This document shows, piece after piece, positions 46,361 through 54,659 of a stretch of DNA of 64,000 bases (position 1 is its first letter; each line of letters starts with the position of its first letter). Under the pieces are notes generated by a model that was not told where the DNA came from, did not search any database, and was given only the letters and a program-made list of their open reading frames with translations. Source of the stretch: JAZDJP01 sp043803805 (lineage in GTDB: Bacteria > Planctomycetota > JAZDJP01). The DNA lies in NCBI GenBank assembly GCA_043803805.1, contig JAZDJP010000098.1:1-64000 (forward strand), given 5' to 3'. The position numbers were made by a program, and so were the translations under genes.

Positions 46361-47449
46361 CTACTTCTTCCGTGGCTTCTGAGTCAGATCGGCAATCTCC
46401 GACACGTCGAGCACCGGCTCCCAGCCCGGCCGGCTTGTGTCAATGGTGCCGTTCACGCCCACCCACTTGCCCACGAAATTGTCCAGCTTGACCCGCCCGC
46501 ACTTCAGAATAAAGAGTGTCTGCCCGCCCTTCACCAGTTTGTTCGTCCCCGGCCGGCCGATCACCATGCCAAGATCCTCCACCCAGCCCTCGGCGAGAAA
46601 TGTCCTGGGGGCCGGCTTGGCCAGCCGGGTCATCGCGTCGGCATATTCCTTCCGGATCCGCTCCAGCTCATCGTTCTTCTGATCCACGATACTCTGGAAG
46701 GGCTTGAGCTTATCCGCCCACACCTGAAGTTCCCGGATGCGGGCATCCGCCTTCTCCTTGAGCGCGGGATCCCCCTTCGCCGACACGTCCTGATACCCCT
46801 GGATCATTTCATTGAACCGGACATCGCGGATGTCCTTCCTGCCCTCGACGTCTTCGCGATAAACCTTCTCCCCGGCGTAGAATTTTTCCTCGACGGCGCG
46901 GAGCCCCTTCACCTCGGCCGCGTCCTTCTCATCGAGGGGCTTTACGTACTTGGCGTAAATCCAGCCGCCGGCGCCTTCGGGCGGGACGACGGCCACCCAG
47001 TCGCCTTTTTTCTCCTTCACCGTGAGAACCGTCCCCTTGGACACCTCGCAGACCGCCTCGCCCTTGAGATCGCCCTTCGCCCGCACCTGGACGTTTTCAC
47101 CGGTGACGGTGGCGCCGGCCCCCTCGATCGTGACGAACTTGGCGCTGATCCAGAGTTTCGACTCGGCCGGCAGGGCGATCTTGAGCCACTCGCCCTTCCG
47201 GTCGAGAACCTTCACGGTCTCGCCCTTCCCGGCGATCCGGAGGATGGTGTGATTGGGGCTCGCCCCCGACCGCACATTCACCCGGTCCGCGGTGACCTTG
47301 CCGATGAAGGCCGTGCCCGTTTTTACAACGGGTTCTACGACGGGGCCGGAAACAAAATCCATCCCCTTTGGCTCCGTGTACGCAACCGCCCCCGCGCACA
47401 CCACCGCCGCCACCACCCCCGACCGAACCCATCCGTTCAAGCGATGCAT
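46361..47449 (-). CDS. Secreted protein with two bacterial SH3 domains
   Basis: 362 aa. Signal peptide (SGVVAAVVCAGAVAYT), two SH3b domains (about 47-110, ADRVNVRSGASPNHTIL; and about 112-170, GENVQVRAKGDLKGEAV), a helical charged region (about 180-285), and a C-terminal beta domain (FLAEGWVEDLGMVIGRP, WVGVNGTID). SH3b domains usually bind peptidoglycan, so it is probably a periplasmic or cell-wall-associated protein. First gene of the operon with HD-GYP and MBL; GGAGG lies 5 nt before ATG 47449. Function unknown. Confidence 0.82.
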   Translation of the reverse strand: MHRLNGWVRSGVVAAVVCAGAVAYTEPKGMDFVSGPVVEPVVKTGTAFIGKVTADRVNVRSGASPNHTILRIAGKGETVKVLDRKGEWLKIALPAESKLWISAKFVTIEGAGATVTGENVQVRAKGDLKGEAVCEVSKGTVLTVKEKKGDWVAVVPPEGAGGWIYAKYVKPLDEKDAAEVKGLRAVEEKFYAGEKVYREDVEGRKDIRDVRFNEMIQGYQDVSAKGDPALKEKADARIRELQVWADKLKPFQSIVDQKNDELERIRKEYADAMTRLAKPAPRTFLAEGWVEDLGMVIGRPGTNKLVKGGQTLFILKCGRVKLDNFVGKWVGVNGTIDTSRPGWEPVLDVSEIADLTQKPRKK

Positions 47450-47555
47450 GACATCCTCCGTATCGAAAGCATTTTCGTTGCAGGTCCGTGAGCCGGCTCA
47501 CTTTAAATACCCCCCCCCTTTTTGTCAACGACAAACCCGCATTTCCGGGGGATGC

Positions 47556-47584
47556 TTGACAGCCCCCCCCGGCCGTGATATCGT
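47556..47584 (+). promoter_or_regulatory. Promoter of the Ser/Thr kinase gene
   Basis: TTGACA (47556-47561), 17-nt spacer, TATCGT (47579-47584) with an extended TGA. It ends 12 nt before ATG 47597, leaving a leader of about 5 nt. Confidence 0.6.
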
Positions 47585-47596
47585 GACCGCCGCACT

Positions 47597-48610
47597 ATGG
47601 AAATCCTCGAAATTTCCGACACGCAACGGTTCCGGCTCGTCCGGAAACTGGCCACCGGAGGGATGGGCGCCGTCTACGAAGCGCTTCAGGACGGCGCGGA
47701 GGGCTTCGAGAAGGTCGTGGCCCTGAAAACCATTCTCGAGGAATACTCCACCGATCCCACGTTCGTCCAGATGTTCATCGGCGAGGCGAAACTCGTCGCC
47801 GACCTCATCCACCAGAACATCGTCCAGATCTACCAGCTCGGCAAGCACGACAAAACGTACTACATCGCCATGGAGTTCATCGAGGGGGTGAACCTCGAGG
47901 ACTTCCTGCGCAAACACAAGGAGATGGGCCGGCGGATGCCGGTGGATATCGCCGCATTCATCGCCAGCCGCGTCTGCCGGGGCCTCGAATACGCCCACGC
48001 GAAGTGCGACAAACAGGGGCGGATCCTCAACGTCGTCCACCGGGACATCAGCCCCAAGAACATCATGATCAGCATCGAGGGGGTGGCGAAAATCACGGAC
48101 TTCGGCATCGCCAAGGCCGCCAACGTCATGATGAGCCAGGAGGGCGATGTCCTGATGGGCAAGCTCCAGTACATGTCGCCGGAGCAGGCCCAGTTCAAGG
48201 AGACGGACCGCCGGTCGGACATCTTTTCCCTGGGCATCGTGTTCTACGAGATGCTCGCCGGGACGGAACTCTTCGACGGGGAGAAAAGCACCCACATTCT
48301 CCGGGCCGTCATCCAGCAGCCCATCCCCTCCATCCGCCAGATCCGGGAAGACGTGCCGGTGGAACTTGAAAGCATACTCCTCAAGGCGCTCGAGCGGGAC
48401 CTGGACCTCCGATACCAGGACGCCGGGCAGATGGGCTACGATCTCGAGTATTTCATGTATCATGACCGGTTCGGACCCAACAACCCGACCCTGGCCAAGT
48501 ATCTCTTTGAACTCTATCCGGACCTGGCCCCGAAGGCCCCGATGCCCGTCCAGCCCGACCCCGAGCGGTGCGCTTCCAAGGCCAAGACCATCGTCATCAA
48601 AAAAAAGTGA
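47597..48610 (+). CDS. Hanks-type serine/threonine protein kinase
   Basis: 337 aa. Gly-loop LATGGMGAVYEA, Lys44 (VALKTI), catalytic loop HRDISPKNIM, metal-binding TDFGIAKA and activation segment GKLQYMSPEQAQ. All kinase landmarks are present. HRDISPKN is typical of kinases in myxobacteria and related groups. No membrane segment, PASTA or other sensory domain follows; the C-terminus ends in a short Lys-rich tail. Probably cytosolic. It lies directly upstream of mlaE, separated by the inverted repeat at 48611-48756, but no functional link is evident. Confidence 0.92.
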   Translation: MEILEISDTQRFRLVRKLATGGMGAVYEALQDGAEGFEKVVALKTILEEYSTDPTFVQMFIGEAKLVADLIHQNIVQIYQLGKHDKTYYIAMEFIEGVNLEDFLRKHKEMGRRMPVDIAAFIASRVCRGLEYAHAKCDKQGRILNVVHRDISPKNIMISIEGVAKITDFGIAKAANVMMSQEGDVLMGKLQYMSPEQAQFKETDRRSDIFSLGIVFYEMLAGTELFDGEKSTHILRAVIQQPIPSIRQIREDVPVELESILLKALERDLDLRYQDAGQMGYDLEYFMYHDRFGPNNPTLAKYLFELYPDLAPKAPMPVQPDPERCASKAKTIVIKKK

Positions 48611-48756
48611 CACCACGGGTTACACGGAATTATCACGGAAACACGGAATACACCAGACACCACCGGAACATGGAGTGCCCATGATTTTTACACACGCCTT
48701 CCCTGTTTCCATGACCTGTTCCGTGTTTCCGTGGCCATTCCGTGTTTCCGTGGTCG
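48611..48756. repeat. ACACGGAA-type long inverted repeat, copy 2
   Basis: Left arm with TATCACGGAAACACGGAATA, right arm with TGTTCCGTGTTTCCGTGG and ATTCCGTGTTTCCGTGG. It begins at the kinase stop codon and ends 8 nt before mlaE. Confidence 0.75.
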
Positions 48757-48764
48757 CGTGACGC

Positions 48765-49532
48765 ATGAATTTAACTGAAAAAATCGGCCAGCGCTTCATC
48801 ACGAGCTCCCGGGTCTCGGGGAGCGCCATCCTGCTCTTCCTGCAGGCCATTCCCCACCTCTCCTGCGCCTGGGCGAAGCGGCGGGAGGTCGCCAAACAAA
48901 TGTTTCTTTGCGGGATCGGCGGATTTCCCGTCACCGCCCTCACGGCCATATTCACGGGGATGGTCCTCGCCCTCCAGTCGGGAATCGAACTGTCCCGCTA
49001 CAATCAGCAGGAGAACATCGGCATCCTCGTCGCGGCGGCGATGGTGCGCGAGATGGGGCCGGTCATGACGGCCATCATCCTCGCCGGGCTCATCGGATCG
49101 TCCATGGCGGCGGAACTCGGCACGATGAGCGTCTCCGAGGAGATCGACGCCCTCGAGGTGATGTCCATCAACCCCGTGCGATTCCTCGTGATGCCGCGCA
49201 TCCTCGCGCTCACCGTGATGTGCCCCACCCTCACCATCTTCACCAACCTCATCGGCATCGCGGGCGGGGCCGTCATCGGCCAGAGCCTTCTCGGGGTGGA
49301 TTACCACATTTACTACGACAAGGCCCGCTTCGCGCTTGAACTCAAGGACATCTACAGCGGGCTCTTCAAATCCACCGTCTTCGGCGCCCTGATCGCCACC
49401 ATCGCCACGAGCGAGGGGCTCCGGACCACCAACGGCGCGGAGGGGGTGGGACGGGCGACCATGCGAACGGTGGTGCTTTCGTTCCTGTTCATTTTAATTT
49501 TTGATTACTTCCTCACCTGGATCTTTTACTGA
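48765..49532 (+). CDS. mlaE: ABC transporter permease MlaE (phospholipid transport)
   Basis: 255 aa, five hydrophobic segments. Family motifs: GIELSRYNQQENIGILVAAA near residue 75, MVREMGPVMTAIILAGLIGS and AAELGTMSVSEEIDALEVM, the conserved EExDAL loop of MlaE/YrbE permeases. The family moves phospholipids between inner and outer membranes as MlaFEDB. mlaF follows after an inverted repeat. No Shine-Dalgarno is visible at ATG 48765. Confidence 0.93.
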   Translation: MNLTEKIGQRFITSSRVSGSAILLFLQAIPHLSCAWAKRREVAKQMFLCGIGGFPVTALTAIFTGMVLALQSGIELSRYNQQENIGILVAAAMVREMGPVMTAIILAGLIGSSMAAELGTMSVSEEIDALEVMSINPVRFLVMPRILALTVMCPTLTIFTNLIGIAGGAVIGQSLLGVDYHIYYDKARFALELKDIYSGLFKSTVFGALIATIATSEGLRTTNGAEGVGRATMRTVVLSFLFILIFDYFLTWIFY

Positions 49533-49536
49533 ACGA

Positions 49537-49682
49537 CACCACGGAAACACGGAACAGGACCACGGAAACACAGAAAGGGGCCATGGAAACACGGAAGAAA
49601 ACGGGGAGGAATTTTACCCGGACGGGATGCCATGCGCGCGCCACCTTCCGTGTTTCTGTGGAATTCCGTGTTTCCGTGGTGT
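49537..49682. repeat. ACACGGAA-type long inverted repeat, copy 3
   Basis: CACCACGGAAACACGGAACA at the left end and TTCCGTGTTTCCGTGGTG at the right, with two further left copies and one more right copy. It starts 5 nt after the mlaE stop and ends 18 nt before mlaF. Confidence 0.8.
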
Positions 49683-49700
49683 GATTATTAGGGTGCCGCG

Positions 49701-50474
49701 ATGCCCATGATTGAAATGACCGGCGTCGAAAAGTCCCTCGGGGGCCGGAAGGTCCTCGACGGGATGTCGCTTTCCGTCGAAAAAGGGGAAACCCTCGTCA
49801 TCATCGGGGGCAGCGGCGCCGGGAAAAGCGTGTCCTTGAAGCACATCGTGGGGCTCCTCCGGCCGGACGTCGGGCATGTGGCGGTAAACGGAATGGACAT
49901 CACGGACGGGAACCCCCGCGTCCTCGACGATATCCGCCGGCGCATCGGGTTCCTTTTCCAATCGGGGGCGCTCCTCCAGTCGCTCACGGCCGGCGAGAAC
50001 GTGGCGCTTCCCCTGCGGGAGCACACGGATCTCGCAGAGCCGGAGATCCAAGCGCTGGTCCGGGAGAAACTCGCCCTCGTCCGTCTGGGGGAGGCGGAAC
50101 ATGTCATGCCCGCGAATCTCTCCGGGGGCATGCGGAAGCGCGTCTCCCTCGCCCGAGCCATCGTCCGGAAACCGGACATCATTCTGTACGACGAGCCCAC
50201 GGCGGGACTCGATCCCGTTGTCGCCAACACCATCAACGAACTCATCCGGAACCTGCAGGAAAAGTTGGGCGTCACCTCCGTCGTCGTCACCCACGACATG
50301 GAGAGCGCCTACCGCATCGGGGATCGCATCGCCATGCTCTACAAGGGAAGGATTTTGGAGGTGGGGACCCCCGCCCGGATCCGCGCCAGCGCCCACCCGG
50401 TCGTCCGTCAATTCATCCGGGGGGAAACCGAGGGACCGCTCTCGGAGAAGATTGGGGAGGGGAGTGTTACGTAA
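49701..50474 (+). CDS. mlaF: ABC transporter ATPase MlaF (phospholipid transport)
   Basis: 257 aa. Walker A GGSGAGKSV, Q-loop FLFQSGALLQSLT, signature LSGGMRKRVSLA, Walker B ILYDEPTAGLDP and His-switch VVVTHDM. The ATPase of the MlaFEDB lipid transporter, pairing with the MlaE permease upstream. AGGGTG lies 5 nt before ATG 49701. The next Mla component, the MCE protein, is not adjacent but lies 8.6 kb away at 59083. Confidence 0.94.
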   Translation: MPMIEMTGVEKSLGGRKVLDGMSLSVEKGETLVIIGGSGAGKSVSLKHIVGLLRPDVGHVAVNGMDITDGNPRVLDDIRRRIGFLFQSGALLQSLTAGENVALPLREHTDLAEPEIQALVREKLALVRLGEAEHVMPANLSGGMRKRVSLARAIVRKPDIILYDEPTAGLDPVVANTINELIRNLQEKLGVTSVVVTHDMESAYRIGDRIAMLYKGRILEVGTPARIRASAHPVVRQFIRGETEGPLSEKIGEGSVT

Positions 50475-50582
50475 ATTCGGAATGCGATGAAATTCCGACC
50501 CTCCTTCGCCCAAGGGGCTCCGGAGGGCCCTGCGAAGCCTCTTGGCAAAGCAGGGATGCCGAGTGCCGAATTTCGAATTAAT
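50474..50582. repeat. Imperfect inverted repeat between mlaF and the TIGR03790-type gene
   Basis: AATTCGGAATGC near the left end and CCGAATTTCGAATT near the right end, with a GC-rich middle (CTCCGGAGGGCC). Related in style to 41676-41772. Confidence 0.5.
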
Positions 50583-50625
50583 GATGAATGGTGGGATGTG
50601 GCGTGACGGCGGCGATGGGGAAAAC

Positions 50626-53124
50626 ATGTCACGGAAAGACCCGTTCTTTCTGCGCGGAATCCCGCTGGTCGCGGCGTGGATGTGGGCTTCGGCGAGCTTC
50701 GGCGCCGGGTCACAACCCTTCGACTCCGCTCAGGGCCTTGAGCCTGCCGAACGGCCCGTGGAACGGCCCGCGCCGGCGCCCCCCCCGAACCGGGCGGGAC
50801 CCGGGAACGTCCTGGTGGTTTACAACGCGGCCGGCGAGGATCGCGACCGGAACGGCCAGCCCGACGGCCGCGAGGCCGCCGAGTACTATGCCCAGCGCCG
50901 GGGCGTCCCGCCCGAGAACCTGCTCGCGCTGGAGATCAAGCCCGGCGAGACGGTTGATTACAAAACCTTTTACCAGAAGATCCTGACGCCCGTCCGCGAG
51001 AAACTCCACGCCAAGGCCGCCGACGGCAAGCCCTTTGCCGACCGCATCCTCTATATCCTCCTGACCCCCGGCGTCCCCACCACCGTGAACACCCACCACG
51101 GCGCCCAGGAGCATCCCCTGCTGACCGGCGGCAACTACGGGGCGGACCGGCGCTCCGTGGACCAGTGGCTCATCGCCGTCGAGGAGAACTTCGCCGCCGG
51201 CTGCGATCCGGCCACCGGCAAGCCCGGAGCGATGCGCCGCATCCGCGTCGGCGAGGTCCGCGCCTTCGGCCAGCCGCTGAGCCACTTCGAGCACTGGGGC
51301 CAGGCGATCTCGCGGCTCCGCGTCGGGAAGGGCTTCCTCGGGGAAATCGTCCTCGACCGGGAGGGGCGTCTCGGCGACCTGATCGTCGAGGGTCTCGGCA
51401 AACTCGGCGACGCCGAGATCTGCGCCCGGCTGGGCGACATCGTGATCGGGAAGACCGGCAAGCTCGCCAACGCGCCGCTCGGCGAGTCCCGGCTCGCCGA
51501 CCTCACGGTCGCGGGGATCGGCAGGATCATTGACCTGCCCGTCGGCGCGGGCAAGCTCGGCGACATCGCCGTCAGGAAGCACGAGACGCTCGCCGACGTC
51601 CGGGTGGGCAAAGACGCCCGGCTCGGCGACGTTCCGGCGCCGGGCGCCGGGAAGCTGGCGGACATCGTCTACGGCCGGGGCCGGCTCGGCGAGATCGAGA
51701 TCCGGGTCAAGGAGAAGGACGCGGAGAAGGTCCTCACGCTCGCCGACGTGGAGGTCCGCTTCCCGCCCCTGGGCTCGATCTTTCGGCAGGTGCTCCTGCC
51801 CGTGGGCGGCGATTTCACGGAGAAGGAGCCGACGAGCTTCAAGGACCTGCGCGCGCGGGACGCCAGGCTCCAGGGCCTCTACCTGGTGACCCGGCTGGGC
51901 AGGGACCTGGACTCCGCCCGGCGCGCGGTCGACGGCGCGCTCTACGCCGAGCGCCACCTGCGCGGCGGCGAGAGCGGGCCGGAGATGGCGATCTGGCTCG
52001 ACCAGAAGTTCAACTTCGCCGGGGATCAGGTCGCCTCCCAGGCGGCCTGCGCGGCCGAGGTCCATCCCGGAGGGGGGCTCTTCGAGCCCGGCAGGCCCGG
52101 CCCTCTGGGCCCCTGGAAGTTGGTCATTGACAACCAGAGCGCCGAGGTGGGCTCCCGGCCCGGGGAGCCCGCCGACGCCCCGGCGCACAAGCCGGAATCC
52201 AGCGCCAAGGTCAAGGCGGTCGAGGGCCGCTTCCTTGTCCTGGCGCCCGGGAAGCTCGGCGACGGGGAGACACCCATGGCCTCGTACTTCTGCCCCGGCT
52301 GGGAGGTCGCCGCGAAGGCCGGCGGGGCCAGAGCCGAAATCCGCGCGGTGGATGTGAAGGCCAACCGCCTGGAGCTCTCCTCGACCGAGGGTTTCAAGGC
52401 CGGCGACGACGTGGTCTCCTCCTGGACGGGAACTTTCCCGGCCAGGGACTGCTTTTTCTTCTTCGGCTTCTACGGCCTGGGCCGGTACGAGGACGTCTTC
52501 GCCTTCCCGCCGGGCGCGATCGGCATCCACGTGGACAGCTCCTGCATGAGCTGGGCGCGCGGGGCGCTCTCGCGCGGCATCGCCGCGACCTACGGGGTGG
52601 TCAACGAGCCCTGCTCCTCGGGCATCCCCTACGGCCACATGGTGCTTTCGGCGCTCTCGCGCGGAAACGACCTGGCCGAGGCCATGCTGGGCGGCACTCT
52701 CTGCGCGCAACGCTGGGCCGGGGTCACTTTCGGCGACCCGCTCTACGCGCCCTTCCGGGGGACCAGGACCCCGGACGCCGCCAAGCCCGTCCTCGGCCAG
52801 GTCGCCGCCAACGCGGAGCCCGGCGGCGCGCGCATCACCGCGCGGCTGGGCGGGGCCGACGACGACGAGCTCGCCGACGTGGCCCTGTTCAAAATTGAAT
52901 ACGGGCCGGACACCAACTACGGCCGGAAGCTCGACTTCATCGAGTGGCCAGAGCCGGAGAATCCGGCCCTTGGCGTCAAGCTCCGCGACTACTCCGGCTA
53001 CGCGAGATTCTGCTCGCGCCGGGTGACCGGGCTCGAAAAGGGCAAGACCTGCCACTACCGGGTGACCGCCCGCGACCCGGCGGGGAACGAATCCGTCGGG
53101 GCCGACGGGACGTTCACGTATTAA
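50626..53124 (+). CDS. TIGR03790-family secreted protein with an inserted array of about 11-residue repeats
   Basis: 832 aa from ATG 50626 (GGGG 5 nt upstream). A signal peptide (GIPLVAAWMWASASFGAG) is followed by TIGR03790-type segments: NVLVVYNAAGEDRD, AAEYYAQRRGVPPENLLAL, ILYILLTPGVPTTVN, then much later FFFFGFYGLGRYEDVFAF and GDPLYAPF. Between them (about residues 230-377, nt 51313-51757) lies an array of about eleven 9-11-residue units, [KR]LGDIxVGKxG. The end looks like a fibronectin-type domain. Residues 32-43 are encoded by a piece of the dispersed palindrome. Function unknown for the family; extracellular. It opens the block separating mlaF from mlaD. Confidence 0.72.
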   Translation: MSRKDPFFLRGIPLVAAWMWASASFGAGSQPFDSAQGLEPAERPVERPAPAPPPNRAGPGNVLVVYNAAGEDRDRNGQPDGREAAEYYAQRRGVPPENLLALEIKPGETVDYKTFYQKILTPVREKLHAKAADGKPFADRILYILLTPGVPTTVNTHHGAQEHPLLTGGNYGADRRSVDQWLIAVEENFAAGCDPATGKPGAMRRIRVGEVRAFGQPLSHFEHWGQAISRLRVGKGFLGEIVLDREGRLGDLIVEGLGKLGDAEICARLGDIVIGKTGKLANAPLGESRLADLTVAGIGRIIDLPVGAGKLGDIAVRKHETLADVRVGKDARLGDVPAPGAGKLADIVYGRGRLGEIEIRVKEKDAEKVLTLADVEVRFPPLGSIFRQVLLPVGGDFTEKEPTSFKDLRARDARLQGLYLVTRLGRDLDSARRAVDGALYAERHLRGGESGPEMAIWLDQKFNFAGDQVASQAACAAEVHPGGGLFEPGRPGPLGPWKLVIDNQSAEVGSRPGEPADAPAHKPESSAKVKAVEGRFLVLAPGKLGDGETPMASYFCPGWEVAAKAGGARAEIRAVDVKANRLELSSTEGFKAGDDVVSSWTGTFPARDCFFFFGFYGLGRYEDVFAFPPGAIGIHVDSSCMSWARGALSRGIAATYGVVNEPCSSGIPYGHMVLSALSRGNDLAEAMLGGTLCAQRWAGVTFGDPLYAPFRGTRTPDAAKPVLGQVAANAEPGGARITARLGGADDDELADVALFKIEYGPDTNYGRKLDFIEWPEPENPALGVKLRDYSGYARFCSRRVTGLEKGKTCHYRVTARDPAGNESVGADGTFTY
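50716..50754. repeat. Dispersed palindrome fragment inside a coding region
   Basis: CCCTTCGACTCCGCTCAGGG then CTTGAGCCTGCCGAACGG, encoding PFDSAQGLEPAER in the protein at 50626-53124. Related to the intergenic palindromes at 3602, 16054 and 26568. Confidence 0.65.
51313..51757 (+). repeat. Coding tandem repeat, about 11-residue units
   Basis: Units such as RLGDLIVEGLG, RLGDIVIGKTG, RLADLTVAGIG, KLGDIAVRKHE, TLADVRVGKDA and RLGDVPAPGAG. Spacing 9-11 residues. The alternation of Leu-Gly-Asp and Ile/Val suggests a stack of short beta strands. Confidence 0.7.
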
Positions 53125-53162
53125 GAAACTATCTTGTCCGACAGTAAGGCCATGAGGTACTG

Positions 53163-54635
53163 ATGGGACGGAAAACGACAGCGCAACAGATATGGATCGG
53201 CTGGGACCAGCAGGATATCACACCCTCCAAGCCGGCGGAACTGCAGGGACAGTATTACCAGCGGGTTTCCGGATATGTCCGGGACCCTCTGAGCGCAACG
53301 GCCCTGGCGCTGGAGTCGGCGGACCGGCGCAATCAGGCGATCCTGGTCTCGGTCGATCTCTTGCTGGTTGAGAGGGAGTGGCAGGAAACCCTGAGAAACC
53401 GGGTCAGATCGAGAATCCCGGATTTTGATGTTTCCCGGCTGCTCATCAACGCCACCCATGTGCACAGCGCTCCGTTGCCGACACCCACTTTCCCGTGGTG
53501 GACGCCGGACGACAAGACCATGACGCCGGAGGAATGCCATGCGTTGCTCATGGATCGCATGGGGAAGGCGGTGGTGAACGCCTGGCGGAGGCGCAAACCG
53601 GGCGGGATCAGCCCGGTGCTCGGCCATGCGGTGGTTGGGCATTGTCGCCGGGCGCTCTATGCCGACGGATCGGCCAAAATGTATGGCGAGACCGCGCGGG
53701 ATGATTTTGCCGGCATGGAAGGAAATGAGGATCATGGGGTTGATATGCTTTTCTGCTGGGATCGCGGGAAGCGTTTGACCGGGATTGTCGTGAATCTGGC
53801 TTGTCCGTCTCAGGTCATGGAGTCGGCCTACTGCATCAGCGCGGATTTTTTCGGAGAACTGAGGCGGCAGATTCATCGGAGGTATTCGAAGCGGCTGTTT
53901 GTCCTGTCGCAGGTCAGCGCGGCGGGAGATCAATCTCCGCGCGACTTGACTCGCCGCTACCGCGGAGAACCCAACTTCTGGAGTGAGGAGGGTCTGGGCG
54001 CGATCGGCAGGCGCCTGCTGGGGGCGGTGGACGGCGCGTATCCTGCCGCCAGGCGAAATATCCGGCAAAGACTGGTCTTCCGTCACTCCGTCCAACGCCT
54101 CCGCCTGCCGCTGCGCAGGGTAACTCGTGAAGAATACAAGCAGGCGGAGACCGTTTTGAGGAGATTGACGGCACGCGAGCCCAAACGCCCGAACTCGCCG
54201 GTTTCGGCATACGCCCGTTTTGTCCGGGAAGTGCACGCCAACGAGAAAGCGCGGCGGCACGGACCTTTTGACAATAAGGATCGGGCGTTCGTAATCATGC
54301 GGAACAATGAAGCCGTGATCGAGCGTTACCGGATTCAGAATCGGCGGCGCTTTTTCCCCATGGAACTGCACGTCATAAGGCTCGGCGAGGTGGCGCTGGC
54401 CGGCAATCCTTTTGAACTGTACCTGGATTACGGGCATCAAATCAAGGCGCGAAGCAACGCCCAGCAGACGTTTGTGATTCAGTTGGCCGGCGATTGCGGG
54501 AGATACCTGCCTTCCGCCAGGGCCGTGGCCGCGGGCGGCTACGGGGCGCTCGTCAGCAACGGCCATGTGGGACCGGAAGGCGGCCGGATCCTGGTTGATG
54601 AAACGGTCGGGGCGATCAATTCCCTGTGGGCGTAG
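53163..54635 (+). CDS. Neutral/alkaline ceramidase N-terminal-like protein
   Basis: 490 aa. GWDQQDITPSKPAELQGQYY at the start, then NATHVHSAP (zinc-binding HxH type), DQSPRD and SNGHVGPEGG match the neutral ceramidase N-terminal family often found beside polysaccharide catabolism genes. No signal peptide is visible, so it seems cytosolic. It could be an amidase or esterase on a sugar-linked substrate rather than a true ceramidase. GAGG lies 5 nt before ATG 53163, and the gene is followed within 24 nt by a sugar kinase. Confidence 0.75.
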   Translation: MGRKTTAQQIWIGWDQQDITPSKPAELQGQYYQRVSGYVRDPLSATALALESADRRNQAILVSVDLLLVEREWQETLRNRVRSRIPDFDVSRLLINATHVHSAPLPTPTFPWWTPDDKTMTPEECHALLMDRMGKAVVNAWRRRKPGGISPVLGHAVVGHCRRALYADGSAKMYGETARDDFAGMEGNEDHGVDMLFCWDRGKRLTGIVVNLACPSQVMESAYCISADFFGELRRQIHRRYSKRLFVLSQVSAAGDQSPRDLTRRYRGEPNFWSEEGLGAIGRRLLGAVDGAYPAARRNIRQRLVFRHSVQRLRLPLRRVTREEYKQAETVLRRLTAREPKRPNSPVSAYARFVREVHANEKARRHGPFDNKDRAFVIMRNNEAVIERYRIQNRRRFFPMELHVIRLGEVALAGNPFELYLDYGHQIKARSNAQQTFVIQLAGDCGRYLPSARAVAAGGYGALVSNGHVGPEGGRILVDETVGAINSLWA

Positions 54636-54659
54636 ACGGCAAGCGGGCAGGATACAACG

